This document shows, piece after piece, positions 24,951 to 35,118 of a stretch of 64,000 nucleotides of DNA. Source of the stretch: Halomonas salinarum (GTDB lineage Bacteria > Pseudomonadota > Gammaproteobacteria > Pseudomonadales > Halomonadaceae); assembly GCF_012062845.1 (NCBI RefSeq), contig NZ_WWNB01000006.1, forward strand, positions 1 through 64,000, read 5' to 3'. How positions within the stretch are numbered: the stretch's first letter is position 1; every line of letters begins with the position of its first letter. The notes under the pieces are model-generated. The model worked only from the letters and a program-made list of their open reading frames with translations, did not search any database and was not told where the DNA came from. The translations under genes and the position numbers were made by a program.

Positions 24951-27010
24951 CAGCGAAGGGCCAGCCTGTCTTCGAGAATCCTGGGGGTAATGAATACCAG
25001 CAACTCTACCTTCTCATTCTCCTCTTGGGTATAGCGGAAGAGGTGGCCAAGTACTGGAAGGTCGCCGAAAAACGGCGTTTTCGAGAGACTGCGCAGCTCT
25101 TCGGTGGTAAGGATCCCGCCCAACACCACCGTCTCGCCGTTGTCGACCAGCACCTGCGTCTCGATCTGATTGGTATCGATGGCCGGCGCGCCGCCAAAGC
25201 TCTGGTCGGAAACGGTATCGTTGTTGATGGCAAGATCCATGATCACCCGGTTATCCGGGGTAATCTGCGGGGTAACCTCAAGCGACAGCACCGCTTCCTT
25301 GAACTCGATGTTGGTGGCGCCGCTGGAGGTCGCCTCCTGATAGGGAATCTCCTGGCCCTGCTTGATGATGGCGGTCCGCTGGTTGGCGGTGATCACTCGC
25401 GGCTGGGAGATGGTCTGGCTCTTGTTCTCGGTCTCCAGGGCATTTAGCTCGAGATCGAGCAGCACGTCGCCGGACAGGTAACCGAAGGAGAAACTGGTCG
25501 CGGCGGTATTGGCACTGCCCATATCGACAGCCAGGCCACCGTTGCTTGCGATACCACTGGAGGCACCGCTCAGGTTGGCGCTGCTGCCATTGCCCAGCAC
25601 ACCATTGATGTTATCAGCCGACGACGCCCCCCAATTAACACCCAGTTCCTGGGTCACGCCATCCCGGGCGATAACGATGCGCGCCTCGATCTGCACCTGG
25701 CGCACGGCCACGTCCAGCTTCTCGACGGTGCGCAGGATCTCGCGTATCTGGGCGGCGGTATCCTGAATCAACAGAGTGTTGGTACGCGCATCAACGCTGA
25801 CGCGCCCTCGTTCGGTCAGAAGCCCGAAGCCCTCGGCGCCGCGCAACAATTGCGCCAGGTCCGAGGCCTTGGCGTACTTGACCTGTACATACTCGGTAGT
25901 GAGAGGCGCCAGCGTCTGCATTTGCTCGCGAGCCTCGATCTCCTGGCGCTCGATATTGGCAAGCTCGCTGGCCGGTGCCACCACGATGACATTTCCCTCA
26001 CGACGGCTGGCGAGCCCATGACTCTGCAGCACCAGATCCAGGGCCTGGTCCCAGGGCACATTATCGAGATTCAGTGTCACTCGGCCGCTGACGCTATCAC
26101 TTGCCACCAGGTTGAGGCCGCTGACATCGGAGATGATGGACAGTACGGCTCGCACCTCGATGTCCTGAAAGTTCAGGCTGATGCGCTCTCCATCAAAGCT
26201 TTCACGAGCCGCCTCGCGATCTTCCTGCTGGTCTGGCGTGACAGGGCGCGTCTCGACAATCAATTGACGCCCCTGCAGGGTCGAGAACATCGAATAGTTG
26301 CCCTGCGTCTCGATGTTCAAGCGTACACCGTTGGCCACGCGACTCGGCACGATACGCGTGATCGGGGTGCCAAAGTCGGTGACGTCGAGCACCTGGTCCT
26401 GATCCTGAGGCAGACGCACATCGGGAAGCTCGGCGATGATGCTGTTACCGGATTCGCGCACTTGAGAAGCGACGCCGGCGCGATTGAAGTTGACCACCAG
26501 ACGACCGCCACCGTCACCGCTGCGCTGGAAATCGAAACCGGCGATCCGTGGCTCGGGGCTTGCGCCTGTCGACACGGAAGACGATGACGACGTTTCGCGG
26601 GTCGTGGTTGACGCCTGTGACTGAGGGGCATCACCACCGATCACCAACTTGAGACTACCCCCCTCCTGACGGGTGCGATAAGCCATCGGTGACGCGAGAT
26701 CAAACACCAGGCGCGTACGCGAGCCCGCCTCAAGCGTGATCAGGCGCTCGACGCCTGCCAGACTGATGTCACGACGGCGCTCAGCCAGGGCATTGGACGT
26801 ATCGACCAGGTCGATGCTGAGCCTGGGAGGCGAGTCGAGCCGATAGCCACGCACCTCGGGCACTTCGCCATCGAAGCGCATTTCTACCTCAAGCTCGCCG
26901 GCACTGCTCTGTCGAACCTCAAGCCCTGTCAGTGCCGAGGCGCCCAACGCCGTTGCCGGCAGTCCAACAACCAATCCCAGCGCCAGCAGTACGCGCATCA
27001 TGATTTGCAT
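24950..27010 (-). CDS. pilQ: type IV pilus secretin PilQ
   Basis: Outer-membrane multimeric channel through which the type IV pilus passes. The 686-residue product has a signal peptide (about residues 1-24). It has two AMIN domains that bind peptidoglycan (about 25-130 and 155-255), separated by a serine-rich linker, and an STN/N1 region (about 270-420). The secretin barrel domain is C-terminal, ending near [16 protein letters not shown]. It is the last pil gene of pilMNOPQ, 38 bp after pilP, and overlaps aroK by one base. Confidence 0.96.
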   Translation of the reverse strand: MQIMMRVLLALGLVVGLPATALGASALTGLEVRQSSAGELEVEMRFDGEVPEVRGYRLDSPPRLSIDLVDTSNALAERRRDISLAGVERLITLEAGSRTRLVFDLASPMAYRTRQEGGSLKLVIGGDAPQSQASTTTRETSSSSSVSTGASPEPRIAGFDFQRSGDGGGRLVVNFNRAGVASQVRESGNSIIAELPDVRLPQDQDQVLDVTDFGTPITRIVPSRVANGVRLNIETQGNYSMFSTLQGRQLIVETRPVTPDQQEDREAARESFDGERISLNFQDIEVRAVLSIISDVSGLNLVASDSVSGRVTLNLDNVPWDQALDLVLQSHGLASRREGNVIVVAPASELANIERQEIEAREQMQTLAPLTTEYVQVKYAKASDLAQLLRGAEGFGLLTERGRVSVDARTNTLLIQDTAAQIREILRTVEKLDVAVRQVQIEARIVIARDGVTQELGVNWGASSADNINGVLGNGSSANLSGASSGIASNGGLAVDMGSANTAATSFSFGYLSGDVLLDLELNALETENKSQTISQPRVITANQRTAIIKQGQEIPYQEATSSGATNIEFKEAVLSLEVTPQITPDNRVIMDLAINNDTVSDQSFGGAPAIDTNQIETQVLVDNGETVVLGGILTTEELRSLSKTPFFGDLPVLGHLFRYTQEENEKVELLVFITPRILEDRLALR

Positions 27011-27048
27011 CGTCGCTTCCCTTGTTACCTGCGTGGCACAGTCTTTCT

Positions 27049-27609
27049 TCAGCTGGCCTGTTTCGTTATAGCGTCATCCAGCGTCAACTGGCGCGTCCGT
27101 TCGGTCCATCCACCGCGCCCATTATTCACTACCTCGACGAGTTGCACAGAGCGCTCGGTGATACTGACGATGCGGCCATAATCCGTGCCCAGATAATCAC
27201 CACTGGTCAGCCGGTGAACCTCGCCATCAGGGTCACGCACCAAGGCCGAAGGCCGGTTACTGACACGCAATGTCCCCACCAGGGTGAGTTGCTCCAGCGG
27301 ATAGGCCTCTAGCGGCCCGCGAGGCCGATCCCTATCCGGGGCCAGATCGGCGGTGCCTTCCGGCATTGTTTCCGGCGCCGACACGCGCGCCCGGAACGGG
27401 CTGCGCTGATCCGCCTGATCGTATGACACGGCCGCATATTGAGGCAGCTCCGGTACCGGCGCCAGCTCGACGCCGCTGGGATCAACCCGAAATGCCTCAA
27501 GCTTACGATCAAGCTCAGCAAGGTCAGGCTCACTGCAGCCTACCAGCAGCAGCGATAGACCCAACAACGCCAGGCGCTTTCGTGACAGTGCAACTAACCG
27601 GCGACTCAT
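27049..27609 (-). CDS. pilP: type IV pilus lipoprotein PilP
   Basis: Inner-membrane lipoprotein that links the PilMNO platform to the PilQ secretin. The 186-residue protein has a lipoprotein signal peptide with the lipobox LLVGC around residue 25, a proline-rich linker, and a C-terminal beta domain starting near PLEQLTLVGTL, the HR-domain-like fold of the family. It overlaps pilO by 4 bp. Confidence 0.94.
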   Translation of the reverse strand: MSRRLVALSRKRLALLGLSLLLVGCSEPDLAELDRKLEAFRVDPSGVELAPVPELPQYAAVSYDQADQRSPFRARVSAPETMPEGTADLAPDRDRPRGPLEAYPLEQLTLVGTLRVSNRPSALVRDPDGEVHRLTSGDYLGTDYGRIVSITERSVQLVEVVNNGRGGWTERTRQLTLDDAITKQAS

Positions 27610-28241
27610 GGCGTTGCCTCCTCGCCGTCGGCTCTTGCACTCGGTGAATAACTGTAAGTGCGAGCCAACAATGACAACTCCAACTGATCGCTCCCCTCAA
27701 CTGGCACCAGACTGAAATCGTGTTGGGTCACGATACGCGGCAGCGCCGAGACGCCGGCAAGAAAAGCCGCGATACGGTGATAATCACCACGCACACGAAT
27801 ATCGAAAGGGCGCTCGATGTAATGCTCCTGCATCACCGGCGAACGCAGGCGAATGGTCTCGATGGAAAGCTGATGCTCTACCGCAGTCCTGCTGATATCG
27901 TCGATCAACGCGGGGATCTCGGCTCCGCTGGGCAGCATTTCCAGCAGACTATCGAGGCGCGCCTCGAGGTCGGCCACCTGTTCGCGAATACCCGGCAACC
28001 GGGCCGCTTGGGCGGCCTTGCGACGATAATCACTCAGCAGCTGCGACTCCTCGCTGCGAGCCTCTTCCAGGGCTTCGATCTTGGGTGTCGCCAGATACCA
28101 ATCCATGGTGGCAAAGGTCACGCCCAGCACCAACAGACAGCAGGCGACCTGCAATGACCAGGGCCAGGTGCCTGCCTCTTTTATATCGAGTTCGCGCCAA
28201 TCCAGTTCACGAAGGCGACGCCATTCGGCCGACAGGTTCAT
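27606..28241 (-). CDS. pilO: type IV pilus assembly protein PilO
   Basis: Inner-membrane alignment-complex protein that forms heterodimers with PilN. The 211-residue product has a short cytoplasmic N-terminus, one transmembrane helix at about residues 29-50, a coiled coil (EALEEARSEESQLLSDYRRK to about residue 105) and a periplasmic ferredoxin-like domain. It overlaps both pilN and pilP by 4 bp, pointing to coupled translation. Confidence 0.94.
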   Translation of the reverse strand: MNLSAEWRRLRELDWRELDIKEAGTWPWSLQVACCLLVLGVTFATMDWYLATPKIEALEEARSEESQLLSDYRRKAAQAARLPGIREQVADLEARLDSLLEMLPSGAEIPALIDDISRTAVEHQLSIETIRLRSPVMQEHYIERPFDIRVRGDYHRIAAFLAGVSALPRIVTQHDFSLVPVEGSDQLELSLLARTYSYSPSARADGEEATP

Positions 28242-28798
28242 TGATTCTCCTCGAGGGCGGCGGGCAAGTGCTGGTCGACACTAAGGGAAAAACGCCGATC
28301 CCCCTGACCATCGCCCTCGACTTGCGACAACTCCGGCACGCCCAGCACCGGGGTAGCCTCCAGGGCTCGCAACTGATCAGAGACCTGATAGTTGTCATCG
28401 GCCACCCCATCCAGACTCAGCCTCTGACCTGCCCGCGAAAGGCGTGTGTAGTAAACCCCCTCCTGGAGGCTGGCACTGAGAGCATTGGCCACGCGTACCG
28501 TTTGCGCACGCCCCCGCTGAAGCCGGGCGAAGACATCAATCTTGGCCACGATGGTTTCCCGCGTGGTTTTGTAATCCTGAATCCCCTGAATATCACGTTC
28601 CAGTGCCTTGGACGCCGCTTCTATATGATTATTGCGCTGCTGCTGAACGGCGAGTTGATGATCGTAGTAGAACGTCATCGCGTACCCTCCCCCCAGACCC
28701 AGTACCGCCATCAGGCAAACCGCCAGCTTGAAGCGCTTGCTACGACGCTCGCGTTGCGCCTGCCGCCAAGGCAGCAGATTGATCTCGATCCCCATCAA
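28238..28798 (-). CDS. pilN: type IV pilus assembly protein PilN
   Basis: Bitopic membrane protein of the pilus alignment complex; its N-terminal INLLPWR peptide binds the cytoplasmic actin-like PilM. That motif is present at residues 6-12. One transmembrane helix follows at about 23-45, then a coiled coil and a periplasmic domain. The product is 186 residues; either of the two adjacent methionines could be the start. It overlaps pilM by 4 bp. Confidence 0.95.
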   Translation of the reverse strand: MMGIEINLLPWRQAQRERRSKRFKLAVCLMAVLGLGGGYAMTFYYDHQLAVQQQRNNHIEAASKALERDIQGIQDYKTTRETIVAKIDVFARLQRGRAQTVRVANALSASLQEGVYYTRLSRAGQRLSLDGVADDNYQVSDQLRALEATPVLGVPELSQVEGDGQGDRRFSLSVDQHLPAALEENQ

Positions 28799-29853
28799 CG
28801 TGCCCTCATGGCAAGTCCACAGGCGGTCAGCATAGCCGGCGCATCATTGGCAAGTGTCTGGGCGTTGATACGCGGGTTGACCTGCATACGCCGGAACGGA
28901 TTGGCGTTCAGCACCTCCATGCCGGTTTTCTCGGCAAGGCGCTCCTTGAGACCCGGAATGACACTGCACCCACCGGCAAGCATCAGGCGACGCACTTTAT
29001 CCTTGCGCCCCGCGGTATAATAGAGCTGCAGGGAGCGTTCGACCTGCTGAACCAGGGTCTCGATAAAGGGCATCAGCACATTGCCCGCATAATCCTCAGG
29101 CAACCCGCCACGCTTCTTGGCAAGGCCTGCTTCATCCATTGTGAGTTCATAGCGGCTGGCAATTTCATCAGTCAGGTGCCGGCCGCCAAAAACGGTGTCG
29201 CGGCTATAGACGATGCGCCCGCCCTTGAGTACGTGGAACGCATTCATGTTGGCCCCGATATCGACCAGCGCCACGCATTCTTCATCGCCACCACCTCCCA
29301 TCTGCTGAAGGAGCTCATCGAAGGCGCGTTCCATGGCGAAGGTTTCGACATCGACTGCAGCTGGCGTAAGGCCAGCCTGAATCAGCGCTTCGGTCAACTG
29401 ACTGATGTCTCGGTTACGGCAGGCGACCAACAGCACGTCCTGCTGATCGCGGTAGCGCTCATTGACGCCCAGACGCTGGAAGTCGAAGGACACTTCGCTG
29501 AACGGAAAGGGAATATGCTTGTCTGATTCGAGTTCGATTCGCGCCTCGATCTCGTCATCATCGAGCGAGGCCGGCAGGATCAGGGTCTTGGTGATGGCCG
29601 CACTCGAAGGTACCGCAACGCAGGCTTCTCGCGTGTTAGGCTGCGCCTGAACAACGGCGCGCTGCAGTGCATCAGCGACGGCCCCCATGTCGCGAATGCG
29701 TCGCTCGACAACGGTGCCTTCGCGCAGCGGGCGCACGGCATAACTTTCCACCCGCTGCTGACCTCGAACGGGCTTGAGCTCGATCAGCTTGACGGTTGCG
29801 GAGGAAATATCGACTCCAATCAACCCTTTTCCGGACTTTATTAGCCTCTTCAA
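28795..29853 (-). CDS. pilM: type IV pilus assembly ATPase-like protein PilM
   Basis: Cytoplasmic actin-fold protein that recruits PilN and connects the pilus motor to the envelope complex. The 352-residue product has the phosphate-loop GVDISSATVKLIEL near the N-terminus, SSAAITKTLILPA and LVDIGANMNAFHVLKGG, and the C-terminal LAGGCSVIPGL. The start codon is TTG (29851-29853), chosen because the family N-terminus fits and no ATG lies suitably upstream. It heads the pilMNOPQ-aroKB operon, divergent from the PBP1a gene. Confidence 0.95.
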   Translation of the reverse strand: MKRLIKSGKGLIGVDISSATVKLIELKPVRGQQRVESYAVRPLREGTVVERRIRDMGAVADALQRAVVQAQPNTREACVAVPSSAAITKTLILPASLDDDEIEARIELESDKHIPFPFSEVSFDFQRLGVNERYRDQQDVLLVACRNRDISQLTEALIQAGLTPAAVDVETFAMERAFDELLQQMGGGGDEECVALVDIGANMNAFHVLKGGRIVYSRDTVFGGRHLTDEIASRYELTMDEAGLAKKRGGLPEDYAGNVLMPFIETLVQQVERSLQLYYTAGRKDKVRRLMLAGGCSVIPGLKERLAEKTGMEVLNANPFRRMQVNPRINAQTLANDAPAMLTACGLAMRAR

Positions 29854-30021
29854 GGCCTCACCCCCAACTCAAGCCTAGGTTGTTGTCGCACTTAAACATT
29901 AGTTGACTACGCTGCATTCAGGTTAAAAGCTCATAACGCGCAGCCTACAGGATTTTGCGAATGCTCACACTTTGGCCACCGCATGCGCCCTTCAACGCTG
30001 GTGACCTGACGCTCGGGTTCC

Positions 30022-30027
30022 TATAAT
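30022..30027 (+). promoter_or_regulatory. -10 box of the PBP1a gene promoter
   Basis: A consensus TATAAT lies 70 bp before the ponA/mrcA start in the 244-bp divergent region with pilM. No good -35 sequence stands 16-18 bp upstream, so an activator or extended contacts may be needed. Confidence 0.45.
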
Positions 30028-30097
30028 ACAGCCCTCCACGGAGTGTCGCTCTCAGCACCATCGCCCAGCCACCGTTCATCATGAGTCCTACATTTTC

Positions 30098-32611
30098 ATG
30101 AAGTTATTCAAAACGCTTGCCTCCTCGGCGATATGGATCACGCTATCCCTTGGCGTATCCGGGGCTCTGGCCCTGGTCGGCTCCGCCCTATATTTCGCCC
30201 CGGGCCTACCCGACGTGCGCCAATTGCAGGATTTCGAGCTGCAGACACCGCTGCGCATCTATACACGCGACGACAAACTGATCGGCGAGTTTGGCGAGGA
30301 ACGACGCCAGCCGATCAGCTTCGATGAGATTCCCAAGGACATGATCGACGCCCTGTTGTCCGCCGAGGATGCCAGCTTCTTCGAGCACCCTGGCGTTGAC
30401 CCCAAGGGCCTGCTGCGTGCCGCTACCGAGCTGGTAGCAAGCGGAGGGGACATTCAGTCCGGCGGCAGTACCATTACCATGCAGGTCGCCCGTAACTATC
30501 TGCTGACGCTTGACCGTACCTTTACGCGCAAGATCCGCGAGATATTGCTGGCCCTGCAGATGGAGCAGGTGCTGAGCAAGGAAGAAATCCTCACGCTTTA
30601 CGTCAACAAGATCTTCCTGGGCCACCGCTCCTACGGCATCGGCGCCGCCGCCGAGACCTATTACGGCAAACCTCTTTCCGAGCTGAGCCTGGCGCAGACT
30701 GCAATGATCGCCGGACTGCCCAAGGCGCCCTCGAACTTCAATCCGCTGGCCAACCCGGAACGCTCGCTGATCCGCCGCAACTGGATCCTCTATCGCATGC
30801 GCGAGCTGGGGCACATTGATGCCGAACGCTATGAGACGGCGGTGCAGGCACCGATCACCGCACGCCGCTTCGCCACCAAGCTCGAGGTCGAGGCCGACTA
30901 CGTGGCCGAGATGGCTCGTCAGTTCGTCGTTGACCGCTATGACGACGCCTACACCGGGGGATACAAGGTCACCACAACGCTCGACAGCCGGTTGCAGCCG
31001 ATGGCCCGGCAGGCCCTGACCCAGGGCCTGATCGAATACGACACGCGCCACGGCTGGCGTGGCGCCGAAGAAACCGATATCCCGGCAAGCCTGGTCGAAG
31101 CCCAGGAGCGTACACAGCGTAGTGGCCTGGAAGAAGAACTGGCCGAGTCAGAGGTGCGCGAGACGGCTCGTCAGGCGGCCGAGCGCAGCCAGACCCAGGT
31201 CAGCGGTATCGACGGCGACGTCAGCAACTGGCTGCGAGTGCTCGAACGCACCCCAGCGTATGGCCCACTCGAGCCTGCCATTGTGGTGGAAAGTGAAGGG
31301 CGCGAGATGCGCGTCTTGAGCGAGGATGGCAAGGCTATCACCCTGCCCTGGAGCGGCCTCGAATGGGCTGACCCTTACCTGAGTCCCTACAGCCGTGGCC
31401 AGCCACCGAACTCGGCCGATGATATCGCCGAGCGGGGCTCACTGGTGCGCATCCTCGAGCAGGACGATGGCAGCTGGCGCCTTTCCCAGCGACCGGCCGC
31501 CGAGGGTTCGATCATCGTCCAAGATCCCGACAGCGGCGCGATACTGGCATTGCAGGGTGGCTTCAGCTTTGCCGCCAGCAAGTTCAACCGCGCCACTCAG
31601 GCCAAGCGCCAACCGGGCTCGACCTTCAAGCCATTCATCTACCTGGCCGCACTCCAGGAAGGTGGCATGACGCCAGCCACGGTGATCAATGACGCTCCCG
31701 TGGTTATGGAGTCCAACGAAGGCCTGTGGCGGCCGGCCAACTCCGGCGGTGAGTTCCGGGGCCCGACACGGCTACGCGAGGCATTGGCACAGTCTCGCAA
31801 CCTGGTGACCATTCGCATCCTGCGCACCATGGGGCTCGAACGTACCATCGACTTCCTGACTGGCTTCGGTTTTGCCAAGGAGCAGCTGCCCAATGGCCTG
31901 TCGCTGGCACTGGGCAGCGCCAGCCTGACCCCGCTGAGCATGACCAACGCCTACTCGACACTGGCCAATGGCGGCTTCGAGGTTTCCCCCTGGTTCATCA
32001 AGACCCTCTCCCGGGATGGCGAGGTCATGGAGGAAGCCGAGCCCAGACTTGCCTGCCGCAACTGCGCACCGGATGCCCAACAGGTGGAGCGCGACGGCAA
32101 GCGTTATCCGCTTGCACAACGCGTTGCCGATGAAAGCGCCGTTTATCTGCTCCGCAGCATCATGCGTGACGTCATCGAACACGGCACCGGCCGGCGCGCC
32201 ATGGCGCTCAATCGAGGCGACATCGTCGGCAAGACCGGCACCACCAATGATCGTCGCGATGCCTGGTTCGCCGGCTTCAATGACGAACTGGTGACCACCG
32301 TATGGATCGGCAAGGATGACTACGACACCGTCGCCGAGTATGGCGGTCAGGCTGCCCTACCCATCTGGATGGACTTCATGGGCAATGCGCTGGACGGCCA
32401 TGCAGAGACGCAGCTTGAACGCCCGGATGACATCGTGACCGCGCGGATCGATCCAGAAACCGGACAGCGACTTCGAGACGACCAGCCTGGCGGTATTCAG
32501 GAAATGTTCGTGGCCGGCCAGCTGCCATCGTTTGCCCCGCGTAGCATTGACCAGGAGCTGGAATCCCAGAGCGGCTCTCAGGGCACAGGCTCTTTCGACG
32601 CCATTTTCTGA
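30098..32611 (+). CDS. mrcA: penicillin-binding protein 1A
   Basis: Bifunctional class A peptidoglycan synthase anchored in the inner membrane. The 837-residue product has an N-terminal membrane anchor (about residues 8-30) and a GT51 glycosyltransferase domain with AEDASFFEHPG (catalytic glutamate near residue 90) and EILTLYVNKIFLGHRSYG. An OB-like insert (about 300-450) follows. The transpeptidase domain shows S508-x-x-K in GSTFKPF, an SRN motif, and KTGTT near residue 712. It is divergent from pilM, the usual neighbour (ponA in Pseudomonas). Confidence 0.97.
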   Translation: MKLFKTLASSAIWITLSLGVSGALALVGSALYFAPGLPDVRQLQDFELQTPLRIYTRDDKLIGEFGEERRQPISFDEIPKDMIDALLSAEDASFFEHPGVDPKGLLRAATELVASGGDIQSGGSTITMQVARNYLLTLDRTFTRKIREILLALQMEQVLSKEEILTLYVNKIFLGHRSYGIGAAAETYYGKPLSELSLAQTAMIAGLPKAPSNFNPLANPERSLIRRNWILYRMRELGHIDAERYETAVQAPITARRFATKLEVEADYVAEMARQFVVDRYDDAYTGGYKVTTTLDSRLQPMARQALTQGLIEYDTRHGWRGAEETDIPASLVEAQERTQRSGLEEELAESEVRETARQAAERSQTQVSGIDGDVSNWLRVLERTPAYGPLEPAIVVESEGREMRVLSEDGKAITLPWSGLEWADPYLSPYSRGQPPNSADDIAERGSLVRILEQDDGSWRLSQRPAAEGSIIVQDPDSGAILALQGGFSFAASKFNRATQAKRQPGSTFKPFIYLAALQEGGMTPATVINDAPVVMESNEGLWRPANSGGEFRGPTRLREALAQSRNLVTIRILRTMGLERTIDFLTGFGFAKEQLPNGLSLALGSASLTPLSMTNAYSTLANGGFEVSPWFIKTLSRDGEVMEEAEPRLACRNCAPDAQQVERDGKRYPLAQRVADESAVYLLRSIMRDVIEHGTGRRAMALNRGDIVGKTGTTNDRRDAWFAGFNDELVTTVWIGKDDYDTVAEYGGQAALPIWMDFMGNALDGHAETQLERPDDIVTARIDPETGQRLRDDQPGGIQEMFVAGQLPSFAPRSIDQELESQSGSQGTGSFDAIF

Positions 32612-32621
32612 TCTAACCCGA

Positions 32622-32642
32622 CCCGGGGCTTAACGCCCCGGG
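32622..32642 (+). terminator. hairpin after the PBP1a gene
   Basis: CCCGGGGC and GCCCCGGG form a perfect 8-bp stem 11 bp after the stop codon. No T run follows, so it may act as an mRNA 3' stabiliser or a weak terminator. Confidence 0.4.
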
Positions 32643-32653
32643 CATCGAGCACC

Positions 32654-33487
32654 ATGATACTGCACTCCCTTCTCCAAGACCGGCAGCGTCTCGCCGGTCT
32701 AGCCCGTTGCCGGCTCCGTCTGACGTCTAGCGCCACGACGCGAAAGCGCCTGACGCTGATGGCCGCCACAGTGGCATGCACGCTGGCAAGCCACTCGGCG
32801 CTGGCCTACCCCTTCTATGCACCACCGAAGGCCAAGCCGGATACGCCGACCTTCAGCGGCGACGCCGAACTGGGCTACACACGCCTGAGCGGCAACACCA
32901 ACAGCCAGACATTGATCGCCAAGACGCGCCTGACCTGGTTGACCGGCGACTGGCTGCATACGCTGCGCCTGGAAGCTCGAACCGTCAGCGAAGACGAAGA
33001 AATCGAGGATGAGCATTACCTTGCTTCCTGGCGCGAGCGCAAGGACCTGAGCGGACCGCACTACCTGTTCGGCTTCACGCGCTGGGAACAGGAGCGCGAT
33101 AGCGGCTACGACCGCCAGCTCACCGCCATCGGCGGCTATGGGCGCCAGCTGCTTGATGACACCATCCATCAGCTCTCCCTTGAAGCGGGCCCCGGCTACC
33201 GCAACGATCGCGTCCAGGATCAGACTAGCCAGCAGCTGGCCGTGGCCTACGCCGCCACTGACTACCGCTTCACGCTCTCCGATACCGGCTACTTTCAGCA
33301 ACAGCTGTCGATGGAAGCTACCGGCGACAACACGACGGTTCGCTCACTGAGCGCGATCACCAGCAACCTCACCTCTCGTCTGGCGCTGCGCCTGTCTCAC
33401 GAGATCAAGCACAACTCTCAGCCGCCCGACAGCGCCGCTGCGAGCACCGATACCACCACCACCGCTTCGCTGCAGCTAAGCTGGTAG
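32654..33487 (+). CDS. DUF481 family outer-membrane beta-barrel protein
   Basis: Predicted outer-membrane protein of the DUF481 (YdiY-like) family; its function is not established. The 277-residue frame has a signal peptide with hydrophobic core AATVACTLASHSALA ending near residue 50 and an unusually long, basic N-region. The start could instead be the ATG at 32759 (residue 36). The mature part has alternating beta strands rich in aromatic residues (GDAELGYTRLSGNTNSQTL, YLFGFTRWEQERDSGYDRQ) and ends in W, the usual C-terminal residue for BAM recognition. It lies after PBP1a and before a strong terminator. Confidence 0.8.
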   Translation: MILHSLLQDRQRLAGLARCRLRLTSSATTRKRLTLMAATVACTLASHSALAYPFYAPPKAKPDTPTFSGDAELGYTRLSGNTNSQTLIAKTRLTWLTGDWLHTLRLEARTVSEDEEIEDEHYLASWRERKDLSGPHYLFGFTRWEQERDSGYDRQLTAIGGYGRQLLDDTIHQLSLEAGPGYRNDRVQDQTSQQLAVAYAATDYRFTLSDTGYFQQQLSMEATGDNTTVRSLSAITSNLTSRLALRLSHEIKHNSQPPDSAAASTDTTTTASLQLSW

Positions 33488-33516
33488 CCACTCTTTTTTG
33501 CTACCTCATCCAAACG

Positions 33517-33546
33517 CAAAACGCCGGCCCAAGGGCCGGCGTTTTG
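33517..33546. terminator. bidirectional terminator between the DUF481 gene and maeB
   Basis: CAAAACGCCGGCCC and GGGCCGGCGTTTTG form a perfect 14-bp stem with a 2-nt apex between convergent genes, flanked by A- and T-rich ends for both strands. Confidence 0.92.
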
Positions 33547-33570
33547 CGAGCGGGAGGCATCCCTTGGGTA

Positions 33571-34839
33571 TCAGTCGCCGTAGACACCTTCCACACTGGT
33601 CAGCGGGTAATGGGCCGGATAGGGCTTGCGCGCCACACCGGTGTCGACTGCTGCCTGGGCGACCGCTGAGGACACGCGATCCAGCAAGCGAGAATCCAGT
33701 GGCGTGGGGATGATGTAACCACGCCCGAATGCCAGATGCTCGATATCATAGGCCTTGAGTACCTCGTCGGTGACAGGCTCTCGGGCCAGATCCTTGAGGG
33801 CGTGGACCGCCGCCACCTTCATCTCCTCGTTGATACCGGTGGCACGCACATCAAGGGCACCGCGGAAGATGAACGGGAAACCGAGTACGTTATTGACCTG
33901 ATTCGGGAAATCCGAACGCCCCGTAGCAATGATCACGTCCTCGCGGACCGCCTTGGCGTCGTCAGGATGAATTTCCGGATCCGGGTTGGAACAGGCGAAG
34001 ACCACCGGATCGGGCGCCATGGTCTTGAGCTGCTCGGGCGTCAGCAGATTGGGGCCAGACAGCCCCACAAACACATCGGCGCCGTCGATGGCATCATCCA
34101 GCGTGCGCCGCTCGGTCTCGTTCGCGAACATCGCCTTGTACTGGTTGAGGTCTTCGCGACCACTGTGGATCACGCCCTTGCGATCGAGCATGAAAATATT
34201 CTCGACCCGCGCGCCGCAGGCCACCAGCAGCTTCATGCAGGCAATGGCCGCCGCACCGGCGCCCAGGCAAACGATACGTGCGTTGTCCAGCGTCTTGCCG
34301 GCGATATCAAGGGCATTGAGCATACCCGCGGCCGTCACGATGGCCGTACCGTGCTGATCATCATGAAAGACCGGGATGCTGCAGCGCTCGACCAGCACCC
34401 GCTCGATCTCGAAGCACTCGGGTGCCTTGATGTCCTCGAGGTTGATGCCACCCCAGGTATCGGCAATGCGCGCCACGGTGTCGATGAAGGCCTGCGGACT
34501 TTCAGCATCGACCTCGATGTCCACCGAATTGATACCGGCAAACTTCTTGAACAACACCCCCTTGCCTTCCATCACCGGCTTACTGGCCAGCGGCCCCAGG
34601 TTACCCAGACCCAGAACGGCCGAGCCATCCGATACCACCGCCACCAGATTACCCTTGCCGGTATACAGATAGGCATTTTCCGGCTCTTTGGCGATTTCAC
34701 GACAGGGTTCCGCTACGCCCGGGCTATAGGCCAACGCCAGGTGTTTTGCCGTGGTGGTCGGCTTGGTCAGTTCGATGGACAACTTGCCGGGAGTCGGATG
34801 GGAGTGGTAATCCAGTGCCGCTTGCTTCGGGTCGGTCAT
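33571..34839 (-). CDS. maeB: malic enzyme, short form without phosphotransacetylase domain
   Basis: Oxidatively decarboxylates malate to pyruvate with NAD(P)+. The 422-residue product has the malic N-terminal domain (SPGVAEPCREIAKEP, SDGSAVLGLGNLGPLASKPVMEGKGVLFKKF), the catalytic DIEVDAESPQAFID region, and an NAD(P)-binding Rossmann fold around CLGAGAAAIACMKLL. E. coli MaeB is about 759 residues with a C-terminal phosphotransacetylase-like regulatory domain; that part is missing here. The ATG at 34837-34839 was chosen; the frame runs 30 codons further upstream with an unrelated hydrophobic segment. Cofactor preference cannot be read from sequence alone. Confidence 0.93.
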   Translation of the reverse strand: MTDPKQAALDYHSHPTPGKLSIELTKPTTTAKHLALAYSPGVAEPCREIAKEPENAYLYTGKGNLVAVVSDGSAVLGLGNLGPLASKPVMEGKGVLFKKFAGINSVDIEVDAESPQAFIDTVARIADTWGGINLEDIKAPECFEIERVLVERCSIPVFHDDQHGTAIVTAAGMLNALDIAGKTLDNARIVCLGAGAAAIACMKLLVACGARVENIFMLDRKGVIHSGREDLNQYKAMFANETERRTLDDAIDGADVFVGLSGPNLLTPEQLKTMAPDPVVFACSNPDPEIHPDDAKAVREDVIIATGRSDFPNQVNNVLGFPFIFRGALDVRATGINEEMKVAAVHALKDLAREPVTDEVLKAYDIEHLAFGRGYIIPTPLDSRLLDRVSSAVAQAAVDTGVARKPYPAHYPLTSVEGVYGD

Positions 34840-35037
34840 GTCACGTCCATTGATGTCATATGAAGTGGCGCAAGAATATAGAAAAACACCCGACCCTACA
34901 ACGCAGACCAAGTTAGCCAATTTTTCCACTTTTTATTGCGCGTTTGGCACCAAAGCCACCTATTTGCTGACCTTTATACCCAGCCGACTACCTATAACGC
35001 CTAGCTTATCCTCAAGCCCTGGTCGGCGATCGCCCAC

Positions 35038-35073
35038 AAAAAAGTCCGCCGCGGATAACCCGCGACGGACTCT
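35038..35073 (-). terminator. rpmE terminator
   Basis: On the minus strand AGTCCGTCGCGG pairs with CCGCGGCGGACT (one G-T pair) around a short apex and is followed by a run of T residues, 46 bp after the rpmE stop. Confidence 0.92.
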
Positions 35074-35118
35074 TGCCTGGCCAGCGACAAAAGATCGCCG
35101 GCTTGGCGACGTAAGCGC

